A stretch of DNA of 64,000 nucleotides, from contig NZ_QUET01000006.1 in NCBI RefSeq assembly GCF_003478445.1, positions 68,270-132,269 of the forward strand. Direction: 5' to 3'. The position numbers and the translations under genes were made by a program. Every line of letters starts with the position of its first letter. Position 1 is the stretch's first letter. The notes beneath the pieces were generated by a model, which made no database searches, was not told the DNA's origin, and was given only the letters and a program-made list of their open reading frames with translations. Positions 37,713-46,456 of the stretch are shown here, one piece after another. The DNA comes from Roseburia sp. AM59-24XD (GTDB lineage: Bacteria > Bacillota > Clostridia > Lachnospirales > Lachnospiraceae).

Positions 37713-39818
37713 TTGAAAAAACATACCATTACCGCGGTCCTTATAACCGTCGCCCTTACCGTATCCGGCTTTAACTGCGTTCCTTACACACAGGCATCGG
37801 ATACCTCCACACTGTCGATCATCCGCCGCATTGATACCAAAGGCACCGGCGGGCTGATCCACTCCCGATACATTGACGAAGACGGCGAAGAGGTTTCTAT
37901 CGAGACACACTCCTCCAAAACCGGTTCCCGCCGAAGGGCTGCCGCACTCCCGTCAAGCTATGACTCCCGCGAGTACGATCTTGTCACACCGATCCGGAAT
38001 CAGGGCGTCACCGGAAGCTGCTGGTCCTTTGCAGCTATCAAGGCACTGGAATCCGACAGCATCCGTCAAGCGCTCGTCTCCCTGAATACTGCAGACTTTT
38101 CCGAGAGCCATCTGGTCTGGTATGCTTATGATCCTCTGTCCGATATTACGGACAGTCTTTACGGCGACTGTCTGACTGACTCCTCAGATCCGGACAGCTA
38201 TTATAATCTCGGCGGTAACGCTTATATTGCCAGCTTCATATTAGCGAACTGGTGGGGTGTGGTATCCGAAAGTGCCGCTCCGTTTTCCGCAGGAAGCTCA
38301 CAGGAATTAAAGCAGATGGTCAGCGATATGTCCCAAAAACCGGACACATTTCGTACGCAGTCCGAGCTTCATCTGAAGGAAGTAAATTTCTATGATACCG
38401 ATGATATTGCCGGCATCAAGAAAGCTGTCATGGAGCATGGTTCCGTTGATATCTCTCTTTATTTTGACAGCTCCAATATGTACCATGATGACACCGTCAC
38501 CTCTGCCTACGAGCACAAACGTACCGCAGATGACGCCAACCACTGCGTCACGATCATCGGATGGGATGACATCTTTAATCAGTACTCCCGCGAGGCTCCG
38601 GGCAAGGGAGCATGGCTGATCGCCGGAAGCTACGGCGAGAATTACAAGTACAGCACCAATGGCTATTACTGGGTATCCTACTATGATACTTCTCTGTGCG
38701 AGGCATGTACCTTCGAGGCAGAACCGGCAGACCGTTATGATACGAATTTCCAGTATGACGGCATTGGCTGGGGCAATATGTTTTATGATTCCTCAGATAT
38801 TTCCTTTGCAAATATATTCACGAATGATACCGACAATGCCTGCAGCATCGGTGCCGCCGGTTTCTACACCTATACCGATGATCAGCCGTATCAGATTCAG
38901 GTATACCGCCATATCACCGGCACCCGCCCGACAAGCGGCACACTGATCTCGCAGTGTACCACTTCCGGGACAGCAAAGCATGCCGGTTACCATACGGTTT
39001 CTCTGACCACTCCTGCTGCGATTGCCACCGGCGAGAGCTTCTCACTGGTCATGACCTATTATGCGGGAAACGGTAATCAGGTCTATGTTCCGATCGAGGG
39101 ATCCAACGATTCCTCCACTCTTGCCACATATCACAGCAGCACAGGACAGAGCTTTCTGTACACAGACGGAAAATGGATGGACAATACATCCTGCACGATC
39201 GGACACAAAACCTACAATATGAATAATGTCTGTTTGAAAGCACTGGGAAACAAGATCTCCGGAACGGAATATGATGCCGTGGATAATTGGAAAAACACAG
39301 AGGCTCCATCCTCTGCTTCACCATCAGCCACTCCTGCTCAGACCGGTTCGGCTGCGCCGGTGCCTTCCGCCGTTTCCTCCCCCGATCCGGCAGCATCACA
39401 CACCCCGGCAATATCACGTACCCCGGCAGTATCACCTGCCCCGGCCGCTTCATCGTCAGCAGCTCCGTCCGGTTCCGCTTCAACATCACCTTCTTCTTCA
39501 TCCGCTCCGTCTGATCCATCCGTCTCTGACACACAGACGAGTGCCAAAAGCGGAACAGTAACGGTGAAACTGAAGAAGAAAACCATCCGGATCAAAAAGG
39601 GACGTTCTAAAAAGCTGCCGATCATCGTAACCCCTTCCGGTTCATACCGGAAGCTGACCTTTCAGAGCAAAAACAAACGGATCGCATCCGTCAACAAGAA
39701 GGGAAAAGTTAAAGCAAAGAAAAAGGGAACAACAAAGATTACGATCCGGCTTCCGAACGGCAAAAAGAAAACGATTAAGGTGATTGTCATGCGTGCGGCG
39801 CGCAAAAAGGCAAAGTGA
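37713..39818 (+). CDS. Secreted papain-family (C1) cysteine protease with Ig-like tail
   Basis: A 701-residue exported protein. TTG at 37713 is the likely start: AGGGGG lies six bases upstream and a signal peptide follows ('KKHTITAVLITVALTVSGF'). The protease domain has Cys in 'GVTGSCWSFAAIKALESD' and His in 'DDANHCVTIIGWDD'. The expected catalytic Asn (in 'NSWG') is replaced in 'LIAGSYGENY'. A lectin-like domain follows, then a Ser/Pro/Ala linker (about residues 525-605), and a Lys-rich BIG2-type Ig-like domain at the end. Confidence 0.88.
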   Translation: MKKHTITAVLITVALTVSGFNCVPYTQASDTSTLSIIRRIDTKGTGGLIHSRYIDEDGEEVSIETHSSKTGSRRRAAALPSSYDSREYDLVTPIRNQGVTGSCWSFAAIKALESDSIRQALVSLNTADFSESHLVWYAYDPLSDITDSLYGDCLTDSSDPDSYYNLGGNAYIASFILANWWGVVSESAAPFSAGSSQELKQMVSDMSQKPDTFRTQSELHLKEVNFYDTDDIAGIKKAVMEHGSVDISLYFDSSNMYHDDTVTSAYEHKRTADDANHCVTIIGWDDIFNQYSREAPGKGAWLIAGSYGENYKYSTNGYYWVSYYDTSLCEACTFEAEPADRYDTNFQYDGIGWGNMFYDSSDISFANIFTNDTDNACSIGAAGFYTYTDDQPYQIQVYRHITGTRPTSGTLISQCTTSGTAKHAGYHTVSLTTPAAIATGESFSLVMTYYAGNGNQVYVPIEGSNDSSTLATYHSSTGQSFLYTDGKWMDNTSCTIGHKTYNMNNVCLKALGNKISGTEYDAVDNWKNTEAPSSASPSATPAQTGSAAPVPSAVSSPDPAASHTPAISRTPAVSPAPAASSSAAPSGSASTSPSSSSAPSDPSVSDTQTSAKSGTVTVKLKKKTIRIKKGRSKKLPIIVTPSGSYRKLTFQSKNKRIASVNKKGKVKAKKKGTTKITIRLPNGKKKTIKVIVMRAARKKAK

Positions 39819-39844
39819 TAACACCTTCCTAATACGGTAAGAAC

Positions 39845-39973
39845 AAAGTGGGCTTGCCCACTTTGCGCGTCACCGCACAATTGCTTATGCAATCTTCCTC
39901 TGTGCGGTGATCGCATCCTCGCGGAGCTTTTTGACATTATAGGAAACAACAAGTTTCCTATAATGTCAAAAAA
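39845..39973. repeat. Structured repeat, type II, copy 2
   Basis: Same order as 17382-17512: hairpin AAAGTGGG-CTTG-CCCACTTT (39845-39864); hairpin CACCGCACA/TGTGCGGTG with inner ATTGC-TTAT-GCAAT (39871-39909); core CATCCTCGCGGAGC (39914-39927); then a perfect hairpin TTTTTGACATTATAGGAAAC/complement with an AACAA loop (39928-39972). Loops and core are conserved between copies, while the stems differ by paired changes. Lies just after the protease stop. Confidence 0.8.
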
Positions 39974-40019
39974 CGGAGATTTCTCCCGGGCTTTCGCCCG
40001 GAAGAAATCTCCGTTTTAT
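39969..40019. terminator. Bidirectional terminator between the protease and cysS
   Basis: AAAACGGAGATTTCT pairs with AGAAATCTCCGTTTT with an inner CCGGGC/GCCCGG stem. It lies 29 bases after the cysS stop on the minus strand and downstream of the protease on the plus strand. Confidence 0.88.
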
Positions 40020-40047
40020 TAATCATAGGGAATGACCCTTGTTCTAT

Positions 40048-41454
40048 TTACACCAGGCTCCATACGGTTCCCTCACGGGTATCCTTGATCGCAATCCCCT
40101 TGTCCAGAAGCTCCTGACGAATCGCATCCGCCTTTGCAAAATCCTTTTCCTTTCTGGCTGTCTGACGCTCGGCGATCTTCTCCTCAACAAATGCTGCAAG
40201 TGCATCGTCCGCCTGATTCTCTTCCTCCTCTACGGTCAGATCAAGAGAGAATACCTTATCGAAATCCTCAACCAGATAACGCTTCGTTGCATCGCTGATA
40301 TCTGCCTTTAAAACATCATACAATACCGTCAGTGCCTGAGAGGTATTGATATCGCTTCCCATTGCCTCTGCAAATGCATCCTGATAAGATGCTGCTGCCG
40401 TCAGATCCGGCTCACCATCCTTCGACAGTGCTGCCACACGCTTGCGAAGCTTCTCGTATGCCACCTTGGAATTATCTAACACATCGTATGTGAACAAAAG
40501 AGGCTTGCGGTAATGTGACTGAAGACAGAAGAAACGGTATACCAGAGGGTTGTAACCCTTCTCCTCCAGAAGAGAAACCGTCAAAAACTCGCCCTTGGAC
40601 TTACTCATCTTGCCGGACTTGTCATTCAGATGCTGTACATGGAACCAGTAGTTACACCACTTGTGTCCCAGATAAGACTCACTCTGCGCGATCTCATTGG
40701 TGTGATGTGGAAAGATATTGTCCACTCCACCGCAGTGAATATCCAGATATTCGCCCAAATGCTTCATGCTGATGCAGGAGCACTCAATATGCCAGCCCGG
40801 ATAGCCAACACCCCATGGACTGTCCCATTTCAGCTCCTGATCCTCGAACTTAGACTTGGTAAACCAGAGAACAAAGTCTGTCTTATTGCGCTTGTTCTCA
40901 TCCTCCTCAACGTCATCACGCACGCCAACCTGAAGATTCTCCTCATTCTGACCGGAAAGAACATAGTACTCTTTAAGCTTACTGGTATCGAAATAAACAT
41001 TGCCGCCTGCGACATATGCATATTCCTTCTCCAACAGCACCTCGATCATATGGATAAATTCCGGAATACAGTTGGTTGCAGGCTCTACAATCTCCGGAAT
41101 CTTGATATTTAACTTCTCGCAATCTGCGAAAAATGCCTTGCGGTAGAACTCTGCAATCTCCATAACGGACTTGTGCTCACGCTTTGCACCGGCAAGCATC
41201 TTATCCTCTCCGGTATCTGCATCGCTCGTCAGATGTCCGACATCCGTAATGTTCATACAACGCTTCACATCATATCCCGCATATCCCAGATACTTCTCCA
41301 GAACATCCTCCATCATATAGCTGCGGAGATTACCGATGTGGGCGAAATGATATACGGTCGGTCCACAAGTGTACATCTTCACCTTGCCCTCTTCGATCGA
41401 GTGGAACGGCTCCACCTTCTTCGATAATGTATTATAAAGTGATAATTCTCTCAT
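40048..41454 (-). CDS. cysS: Cysteinyl-tRNA synthetase
   Basis: A 468-residue class I synthetase charging tRNA-Cys. 'CGPTVYHFAHIGNLRSY' contains the first zinc-ligand Cys and the HIGH motif (HIGN), 'GWHIECSCISMKHLG' the further Zn ligands, and 'KMSKSKGEF' the KMSKS loop. Near the C-terminus 'RQTARKEKDFAKADAIRQEL' is typical of CysS. No T-box leader was seen upstream. It sits downstream of the sulfate importer, with a 109-base gap. Confidence 0.98.
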   Translation of the reverse strand: MRELSLYNTLSKKVEPFHSIEEGKVKMYTCGPTVYHFAHIGNLRSYMMEDVLEKYLGYAGYDVKRCMNITDVGHLTSDADTGEDKMLAGAKREHKSVMEIAEFYRKAFFADCEKLNIKIPEIVEPATNCIPEFIHMIEVLLEKEYAYVAGGNVYFDTSKLKEYYVLSGQNEENLQVGVRDDVEEDENKRNKTDFVLWFTKSKFEDQELKWDSPWGVGYPGWHIECSCISMKHLGEYLDIHCGGVDNIFPHHTNEIAQSESYLGHKWCNYWFHVQHLNDKSGKMSKSKGEFLTVSLLEEKGYNPLVYRFFCLQSHYRKPLLFTYDVLDNSKVAYEKLRKRVAALSKDGEPDLTAAASYQDAFAEAMGSDINTSQALTVLYDVLKADISDATKRYLVEDFDKVFSLDLTVEEEENQADDALAAFVEEKIAERQTARKEKDFAKADAIRQELLDKGIAIKDTREGTVWSLV

Positions 41455-41563
41455 GACTATGTCCTTTCCTTTCCAAAATACTGCATGCTTCGGATTGCAG
41501 TCATCATTTTTCTTTTAGAATCTCACTCTATACTGTACAGGATTTTTGCCATTTCTTCAAGTC

Positions 41564-42301
41564 CTACTTTGCCGCCATCAACGCCTCATAGCGTGCAGAA
41601 TCTATAAATTCATCCACAAACGCCGTTGCCGGATGCAGACAGATCTCCTCCGGTGTGCCGATCTGCTCAACTCTACCCTCGTTGGTGACAATGATCGTGT
41701 CTGCCACCTCCATCGCTTCCTCCTGGTCATGCGTCACAAATATGCTCGTCACACCGACCTGACCGATCATTTCCTTCAGCCAGTTTCTAAGCTCCCGCCG
41801 CACCTTTGCATCGATCGCCGCAAACGGCTCATCCAACAGAAGCAGATGCGGGTTCGGTGCCAGTGCTCTTGCAAAGGCAACTCTCTGTCGTTGACCACCG
41901 GACAGCTGGTGCGGATATCTTTTTCCAAGATCCTTCATCGAGGTCAGCTCCAAAAGCTCATCCACCCGCTCTTTGATCTCCTTTTTGCTCTTTTTCTGGA
42001 TCTCCAGTCCAAACGCAATATTCTTCTCCACAGTCATATAACGAAACAGCGCATAATTCTGAAATACGAAGCCGATCCCCCGCCGGCTTCCCGGAATCTC
42101 ATTGATCCGTTTCCCCTCTACCAGAATATCTCCGTCATCCGGACGGTCCAGTCCGGCGATCATGCGGAGAATCGTTGTCTTACCGCTGCCACTCGGACCG
42201 AGCAGAGCCGCCAGATGACCTTTTTCTATGCCGAAGGACACATCTCTTGACGCATGAAAGCCGTCAAAGGTTTTATTGATATCTTTCATTTCTACATACA
42301 T
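41564..42301 (-). CDS. cysA: Sulfate/thiosulfate ABC transporter ATP-binding protein
   Basis: A 245-residue ATPase: Walker A 'GPSGSGKTT' (about residues 35-43), signature 'LSGGQRQRVAFARAL', Walker B 'LLLLDEPFAAID', switch His in 'FVTHDQEEAM'. It is about 100 residues shorter than proteobacterial CysA because the C-terminal regulatory (TOBE) domain is missing. Last gene of the sulfate importer operon, 34 bases after the fused permease. Confidence 0.92.
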   Translation of the reverse strand: MYVEMKDINKTFDGFHASRDVSFGIEKGHLAALLGPSGSGKTTILRMIAGLDRPDDGDILVEGKRINEIPGSRRGIGFVFQNYALFRYMTVEKNIAFGLEIQKKSKKEIKERVDELLELTSMKDLGKRYPHQLSGGQRQRVAFARALAPNPHLLLLDEPFAAIDAKVRRELRNWLKEMIGQVGVTSIFVTHDQEEAMEVADTIIVTNEGRVEQIGTPEEICLHPATAFVDEFIDSARYEALMAAK

Positions 42302-42335
42302 AATTTATCCCTTTTTCCTTTCTCCGACAGCCCTC

Positions 42336-44048
42336 TTACACTGCTTCGGATGCATTTTTACCGCTTATCTCCACGATCAGGGTGCGGATCACAAGGATCA
42401 CGACCGCCATGATCACAAGAAGCGAAGATACTGCAAATGCCGCCGTTGTATTAAACTCATTGTAAAGAATCTCCACATGCAGCGGCAGAGTATTCGTAAC
42501 GCCACGCAGATGACCGGAAATTACGGAAACTGCGCCAAACTCTCCCATTGCTCTTGCTGTACACAGAACGATGCCGTATAACAGCGCCCATTTCATATGA
42601 GGAAATGTGATCCTTGAAAAGATTCTCCATTTACCGGCACCCATCAGTGCCGCCGCTTCCTCCTCGTCTGTCCCCTGACTCTGTAAGACCGGAAGCACCT
42701 CCCGGAATACAAACGGAAAGGTTACAAATATCGTTGCCAGAATGACACCCGGCACCGCAAATACAATCTTGATATCATGCGCCTGCAAAAATCCTCCCAT
42801 CCATCCCAGATTGCCGAAGGTCAGGCTGAACACCAGACCGGCGATGACCGGTGAGATGGAAAAAGGAATATCGATCAGTGTCGCAAGCACCTGTCTGCCA
42901 CGGAAATAATATTTCGAAATCAGAAGGGAAGCAAAGATGCCAAAGATCGTATTGACCACCACGGCTGACACGGTCGCAAGCACGGTCAGACGAAGCGCCT
43001 TGATCGTGTACTCGTCAAGCACCGCCTGAAGATAGGCATTCCAGCCATCTTTTAACGCACTTGTTACCACAAGGATCAAAGGCAGAACCATCATCACCGC
43101 CATAAATAAAACGGCTGTCCCGATCAGTCCCCATTTCACGGCACTGTGGCTGTCCTTATCATAGGCTTCGACCACCTTTTTCAGAGAACCGCCATTCTCT
43201 GCTCCCCCCTGAAAGCGCTGCATATACACCTGAACAGAATTGATCAGCAGCATGATCACAAACGAAAGGATCAAAAGTACCACAGCAATTGCCGTCGCAT
43301 CATTATACTTATACTGCTCTAACTTCGACATAATAAGAAGCGGTGCGATCTGTGTCTTATACGGAATATTTCCCGCAATAAAAACAACACTTCCGTATTC
43401 TCCGATCCCTCTTGCAAGAGCAAGCCCAAAACCTGCTAACGCCGCCGGAAAAAGCTCCGGCAGTATAACTTTGAAGAAGGTTCTTGTTCTACCGGCTCCA
43501 AGCATCTGCGCTGCCTCCTCGCAGCTTCGGTCAAGCTTGACAAGCACCGGCTGCACGCTGCGCACAACAAACGGAATACCGATAAAGATCATCGCGATCG
43601 TAATTCCGGCACGGGTATAAGCAATCTTGATCCCCGCCTTGGCAAACAACGCTCCTACCCAGCCCTGATCGGAATATAATGTTGTCAGCGAGATGCCTGC
43701 TACCGCTGTCGGCAGCGCAAAGGGAAGCTCGATCATTCCGTCCAGCAGTCTCTTGCCCGGAAACTCGTAGCGCACTAACACCCATGCGAGGATCACACCG
43801 AACACCACATTGATCAACGCCGCTGTCAGTGCGCAGGAAAGACTGACCGCATAACCGGACATTACCTGCTTCGAAGTTACCACCGCAAAAAACTGTGCCG
43901 GGCTTAATTTGCCGGCTGACCAGATAATGGAAGCGAGCGGGATCAACACCAGACAGCTAAGCATTGACAATGTCACACCAAGCGTCAAACCAAATCCCGG
44001 TATTACCCGGACCCCATGGGGATTTTTCTTTTTTATGATTCCCTGCAT
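42336..44048 (-). CDS. Fused sulfate ABC permease, CysT-CysW
   Basis: A 570-residue protein with two consecutive permease domains. The first (about residues 15-275) resembles CysT, with the EAA loop 'CEEAAQMLGAGRTRTFFKVI'. The second (about 305-560) resembles CysW, with 'EEEAAALMGAGKWRIFSRIT'. Each has about six membrane helices and an 'ARGIGEYGSV'/'ARAMGEFGAV' segment typical of sulfate permeases. Usually these are two genes. It stands between sbp and cysA in one operon. Confidence 0.93.
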   Translation of the reverse strand: MQGIIKKKNPHGVRVIPGFGLTLGVTLSMLSCLVLIPLASIIWSAGKLSPAQFFAVVTSKQVMSGYAVSLSCALTAALINVVFGVILAWVLVRYEFPGKRLLDGMIELPFALPTAVAGISLTTLYSDQGWVGALFAKAGIKIAYTRAGITIAMIFIGIPFVVRSVQPVLVKLDRSCEEAAQMLGAGRTRTFFKVILPELFPAALAGFGLALARGIGEYGSVVFIAGNIPYKTQIAPLLIMSKLEQYKYNDATAIAVVLLILSFVIMLLINSVQVYMQRFQGGAENGGSLKKVVEAYDKDSHSAVKWGLIGTAVLFMAVMMVLPLILVVTSALKDGWNAYLQAVLDEYTIKALRLTVLATVSAVVVNTIFGIFASLLISKYYFRGRQVLATLIDIPFSISPVIAGLVFSLTFGNLGWMGGFLQAHDIKIVFAVPGVILATIFVTFPFVFREVLPVLQSQGTDEEEAAALMGAGKWRIFSRITFPHMKWALLYGIVLCTARAMGEFGAVSVISGHLRGVTNTLPLHVEILYNEFNTTAAFAVSSLLVIMAVVILVIRTLIVEISGKNASEAV

Positions 44049-44071
44049 TTTCGTTCCCCCGTTCCCATGAT

Positions 44072-45106
44072 TTATTCACTGTAAATCTGATCGAACACGG
44101 CACCATCATCAAAATAGTTCTTGAATGCCTGATCCCAGCCGCCAAAATCATCAATGGTTACCAGATTCATGTCCAAATTAAACTGATCCGAAAACTCCTT
44201 TAAGATCTTCTCATTCGATGGACGATAATAATTCTCCCCGGCAAGACGCTGTGCATCGTCGGAATACAGATAGTTCAGATACTCCCTGGCAACCTCCTCG
44301 GTTCCGCGCTTCTTTGCCACAGAATCCACGACTGCCACGGATGGCTGCGCCAGAATACTGATGCTTGGCGTCACGATCTCATAGTCGTCCGGATACTCTT
44401 CCATCGACAGATATGCTTCGTTCTCCCAGGCAATCAGAACATCGCCCTGACCTTTTTCTACAAATGTAGAGGTTGCTCCTCTGGCTCCGGAATCCAGTAC
44501 CAGCACATTCTGATACAGCTTCTTCATAAACTTCTTGATCTGTTCCTCATCGTTGTCAAACTGCTCTCTGGCATACGCCCATGCTGCCAGGAAATTCCAG
44601 CATGCACCACCTGAGGTCTTCGGATTCGGCGTGATCACGTCCACACCGGTTCTGACCAGATCGTTCCAGTCATGAATATCCTTATCGTTGCCCTTACGCA
44701 CCAGAAAAACAATTGTTGAAGTATACGGTGAACTGTCTTTGTCAAACTCATCCATCCAGCCGTCCTCGATCAGACCGGCGTCCTGAATTGCCGTGATATC
44801 ATGTGCCAGTGCCAGCGTCACAACATCCGCCTCGTTGCCCTCGATCACGGAACGTGCCTGGGAACCGGAGCCGCCGTGAGATGCGGTAACCTTAACGGTC
44901 TGTCCTTTCTCCTTCTGCCAGTGCTTCTGGAACAGCTCATCATATGCTGCATAAAACTCTCTGGTCGGATCGTACGAAACATTTGTGATCGTTATCTCCT
45001 TTGCATCCTTAGAAGCAGTCTCTTTATTTTGTCCGCTGCAGCCGGTAAGCACCGTCCCTGCTGCCACAACGGTTGTTAACAATAATGCGATTAATTTATT
45101 TTTCAT
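44072..45106 (-). CDS. sbp: Sulfate-binding lipoprotein
   Basis: A 344-residue periplasmic-type binding protein. ATG at 45106 has GGAGG nine bases upstream and begins a lipoprotein signal ('LLTTVVAAGTVLTGCSGQ', lipobox LTGC). 'VTASHGGSGSQARSVIEGNE' and 'VITPNPKTSGGACWNFLAAW' are the sulfate-contacting segments of Sbp/CysP proteins. First gene of the importer (sbp-cysTW-cysA). Confidence 0.95.
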   Translation of the reverse strand: MKNKLIALLLTTVVAAGTVLTGCSGQNKETASKDAKEITITNVSYDPTREFYAAYDELFQKHWQKEKGQTVKVTASHGGSGSQARSVIEGNEADVVTLALAHDITAIQDAGLIEDGWMDEFDKDSSPYTSTIVFLVRKGNDKDIHDWNDLVRTGVDVITPNPKTSGGACWNFLAAWAYAREQFDNDEEQIKKFMKKLYQNVLVLDSGARGATSTFVEKGQGDVLIAWENEAYLSMEEYPDDYEIVTPSISILAQPSVAVVDSVAKKRGTEEVAREYLNYLYSDDAQRLAGENYYRPSNEKILKEFSDQFNLDMNLVTIDDFGGWDQAFKNYFDDGAVFDQIYSE

Positions 45107-45152
45107 CTGTGATTTCCTCCATTTCTTTATTTCAATCGATTGATTTAGGCAT

Positions 45153-45181
45153 AGTATATGCTCCCCGAAGCAAAAAAGCAA
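45153..45181 (-). promoter_or_regulatory. Promoter of the sulfate importer operon
   Basis: TTGCTT (45176-45181) and TATACT (45153-45158) 17 bases apart on the minus strand; the leader is about 40 bases. The AT-rich 45182-45300 stretch upstream has no gene; a cysteine-responsive repressor site could lie there but none was identified. Confidence 0.55.
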
Positions 45182-45347
45182 TAACATATTCCAAATTATT
45201 TATGAATCCATATGTAAATCAATATGTTTTATCAAAAACCCATACGGGAACACTTATGATGATAACAATCCGGATTTATCCCGGATAACGATTTCATGCC
45301 TGCGCACCCCCGGATTCACAGGCATTCGGAAAGGTATGGTGATCCAC

Positions 45348-45587
45348 ATGATCAAAAAAGAAAAACCGGAAATCAAGACAATGGACGATGTCCGTCTTCT
45401 GCCCCGCGAGGAACAGACCAAATGGGAGATTGCAAACGAGCTTGGCTACTTTGACAAGATCGTAGCCTCAGGCTGGAAATCCCTGACCAGCCGCGAAAAC
45501 GGACGCATCGGCGGCGTTTTGTCCGCCCGTGCCAAAAAGAAGGAGTCCGTAAATAGCACAAAAAATGAGCCGGAACACGGGAAATAA
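45348..45587 (+). CDS. Small acid-soluble spore protein-like (alpha/beta type)
   Basis: A 79-residue basic protein. 'TKWEIANELGYFDKIVASGW' followed by 'KSLTSRENGRIGGVLSARAK' keeps the spacing of the two alpha/beta-SASP helices (K-x-E-I-A-x-E-L-G ... R-x-N-G-x-I-G-G), which coat spore DNA. ATG at 45348 is preferred; the frame can also start at 45336. An inverted repeat GAGCCGGA/TCCGGCTC overlaps the stop and may help terminate. It stands alone on the plus strand. Confidence 0.65.
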   Translation: MIKKEKPEIKTMDDVRLLPREEQTKWEIANELGYFDKIVASGWKSLTSRENGRIGGVLSARAKKKESVNSTKNEPEHGK

Positions 45588-45694
45588 CCCGCCTCCGGCT
45601 CAGTACCATCCAATTTAATCCACAAAATATCAGTAGTACTTTTCGGAAAATCCCAGCTTACAAAATACCGGCAATCTCCTCAAAAAATCGCGCT

Positions 45695-46249
45695 TTATAA
45701 TATATTCGCGATATTCTCCCGGTTGCCCGGCATAAACAAAAACGGAAGTTTGCGCGACTCGTCGCCGTAAATATACCTGGCATAGCGTCTGCACATTGTC
45801 TCATATGTCTCTGAGGTATACTTGACGTTCAACGCTCTCGCCATGCGGTGAAGCACAAGCGGCGCAATGCAGTGTCCCCAGAGCTCACCGTCTCCCTGAT
45901 TGAACATATCCGGTGTGATCGTCATCCGTTCCTTCGTCCGGTCATTGACCACCTCCAGACGGACAAAATCATTGTCCGGATCCACCGAACACTCAAGCAC
46001 ACAGACATCCTCACCCTGACGCACCGTTACGAGTTCTGCAAGTGCCCCCGATACCTCGCCAATCGTTAGGATCTCCTCGTTCTTAGCTCTGCCATCGTTA
46101 AAACGAAGCATCTCCAACAGCTTGTCAATGCTCGCCTGATTGAGAACAGAGCTGTCAACCGTCTCTCTCTTGTCACTGATAAATTCGATCAATGTATCAA
46201 TTTCCGACTGCGAAAGCAGCGAAAAATCCTGATTCTGTGCATTTTCCAT
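45695..46249 (-). CDS. Protein of unknown function with two FliM-N-like motifs
   Basis: A 184-residue soluble protein. Its N-terminus has two consecutive segments, 'LLSQSEIDTLIEFI' (residues 11-24) and 'VLNQASIDKLLEML' (about 35-48), that both resemble the L-S-Q-x-E-I-D-x-L-L peptide at the N-terminus of FliM. The remaining part is an unassigned mixed domain. A GGAGGAAGAATT site precedes the ATG. A complex palindromic upstream region lies at 46312-46370. No flagellar genes are nearby. Confidence 0.65.
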   Translation of the reverse strand: MENAQNQDFSLLSQSEIDTLIEFISDKRETVDSSVLNQASIDKLLEMLRFNDGRAKNEEILTIGEVSGALAELVTVRQGEDVCVLECSVDPDNDFVRLEVVNDRTKERMTITPDMFNQGDGELWGHCIAPLVLHRMARALNVKYTSETYETMCRRYARYIYGDESRKLPFLFMPGNRENIANIL

Positions 46250-46311
46250 AATTCTTCCTCCTTTCAGTTCCGTATCGTCAGCCTGTGTCTCCTGACACGA
46301 TTCGATTCTGT

Positions 46312-46370
46312 ATCATATGTAAATGATAATGGGTTCAAAAGGTATTTGACCCTTGCATCATATAAATGAT
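46312..46370. promoter_or_regulatory. Cluster of three dyads upstream of the FliM-N-like gene
   Basis: ATCATATGTAAATGAT (46312-46327) and ATCATATAAATGAT (46357-46370) are near-identical dyads flanking a third, GGGTTCAAA/TTTGACCC (46331-46352). On the minus strand TTGAAC inside the central dyad and TGATAC (17 bases on) could be -35 and -10. This looks like a promoter controlled by a dimeric repressor with two outer sites. Confidence 0.5.
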
Positions 46371-46456
46371 TCTTTTCCTTAAAACGCTTTCATATACACA
46401 TCATGATAGCACGGATCTGACCCTGCCGCAAGGATTTCCTTCCCCTTACGAAGGCG

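Noticed and set aside
41455-41563. T-box leader before cysS
   Set aside because: The gap is short and lacks the T-box sequence and a terminator.
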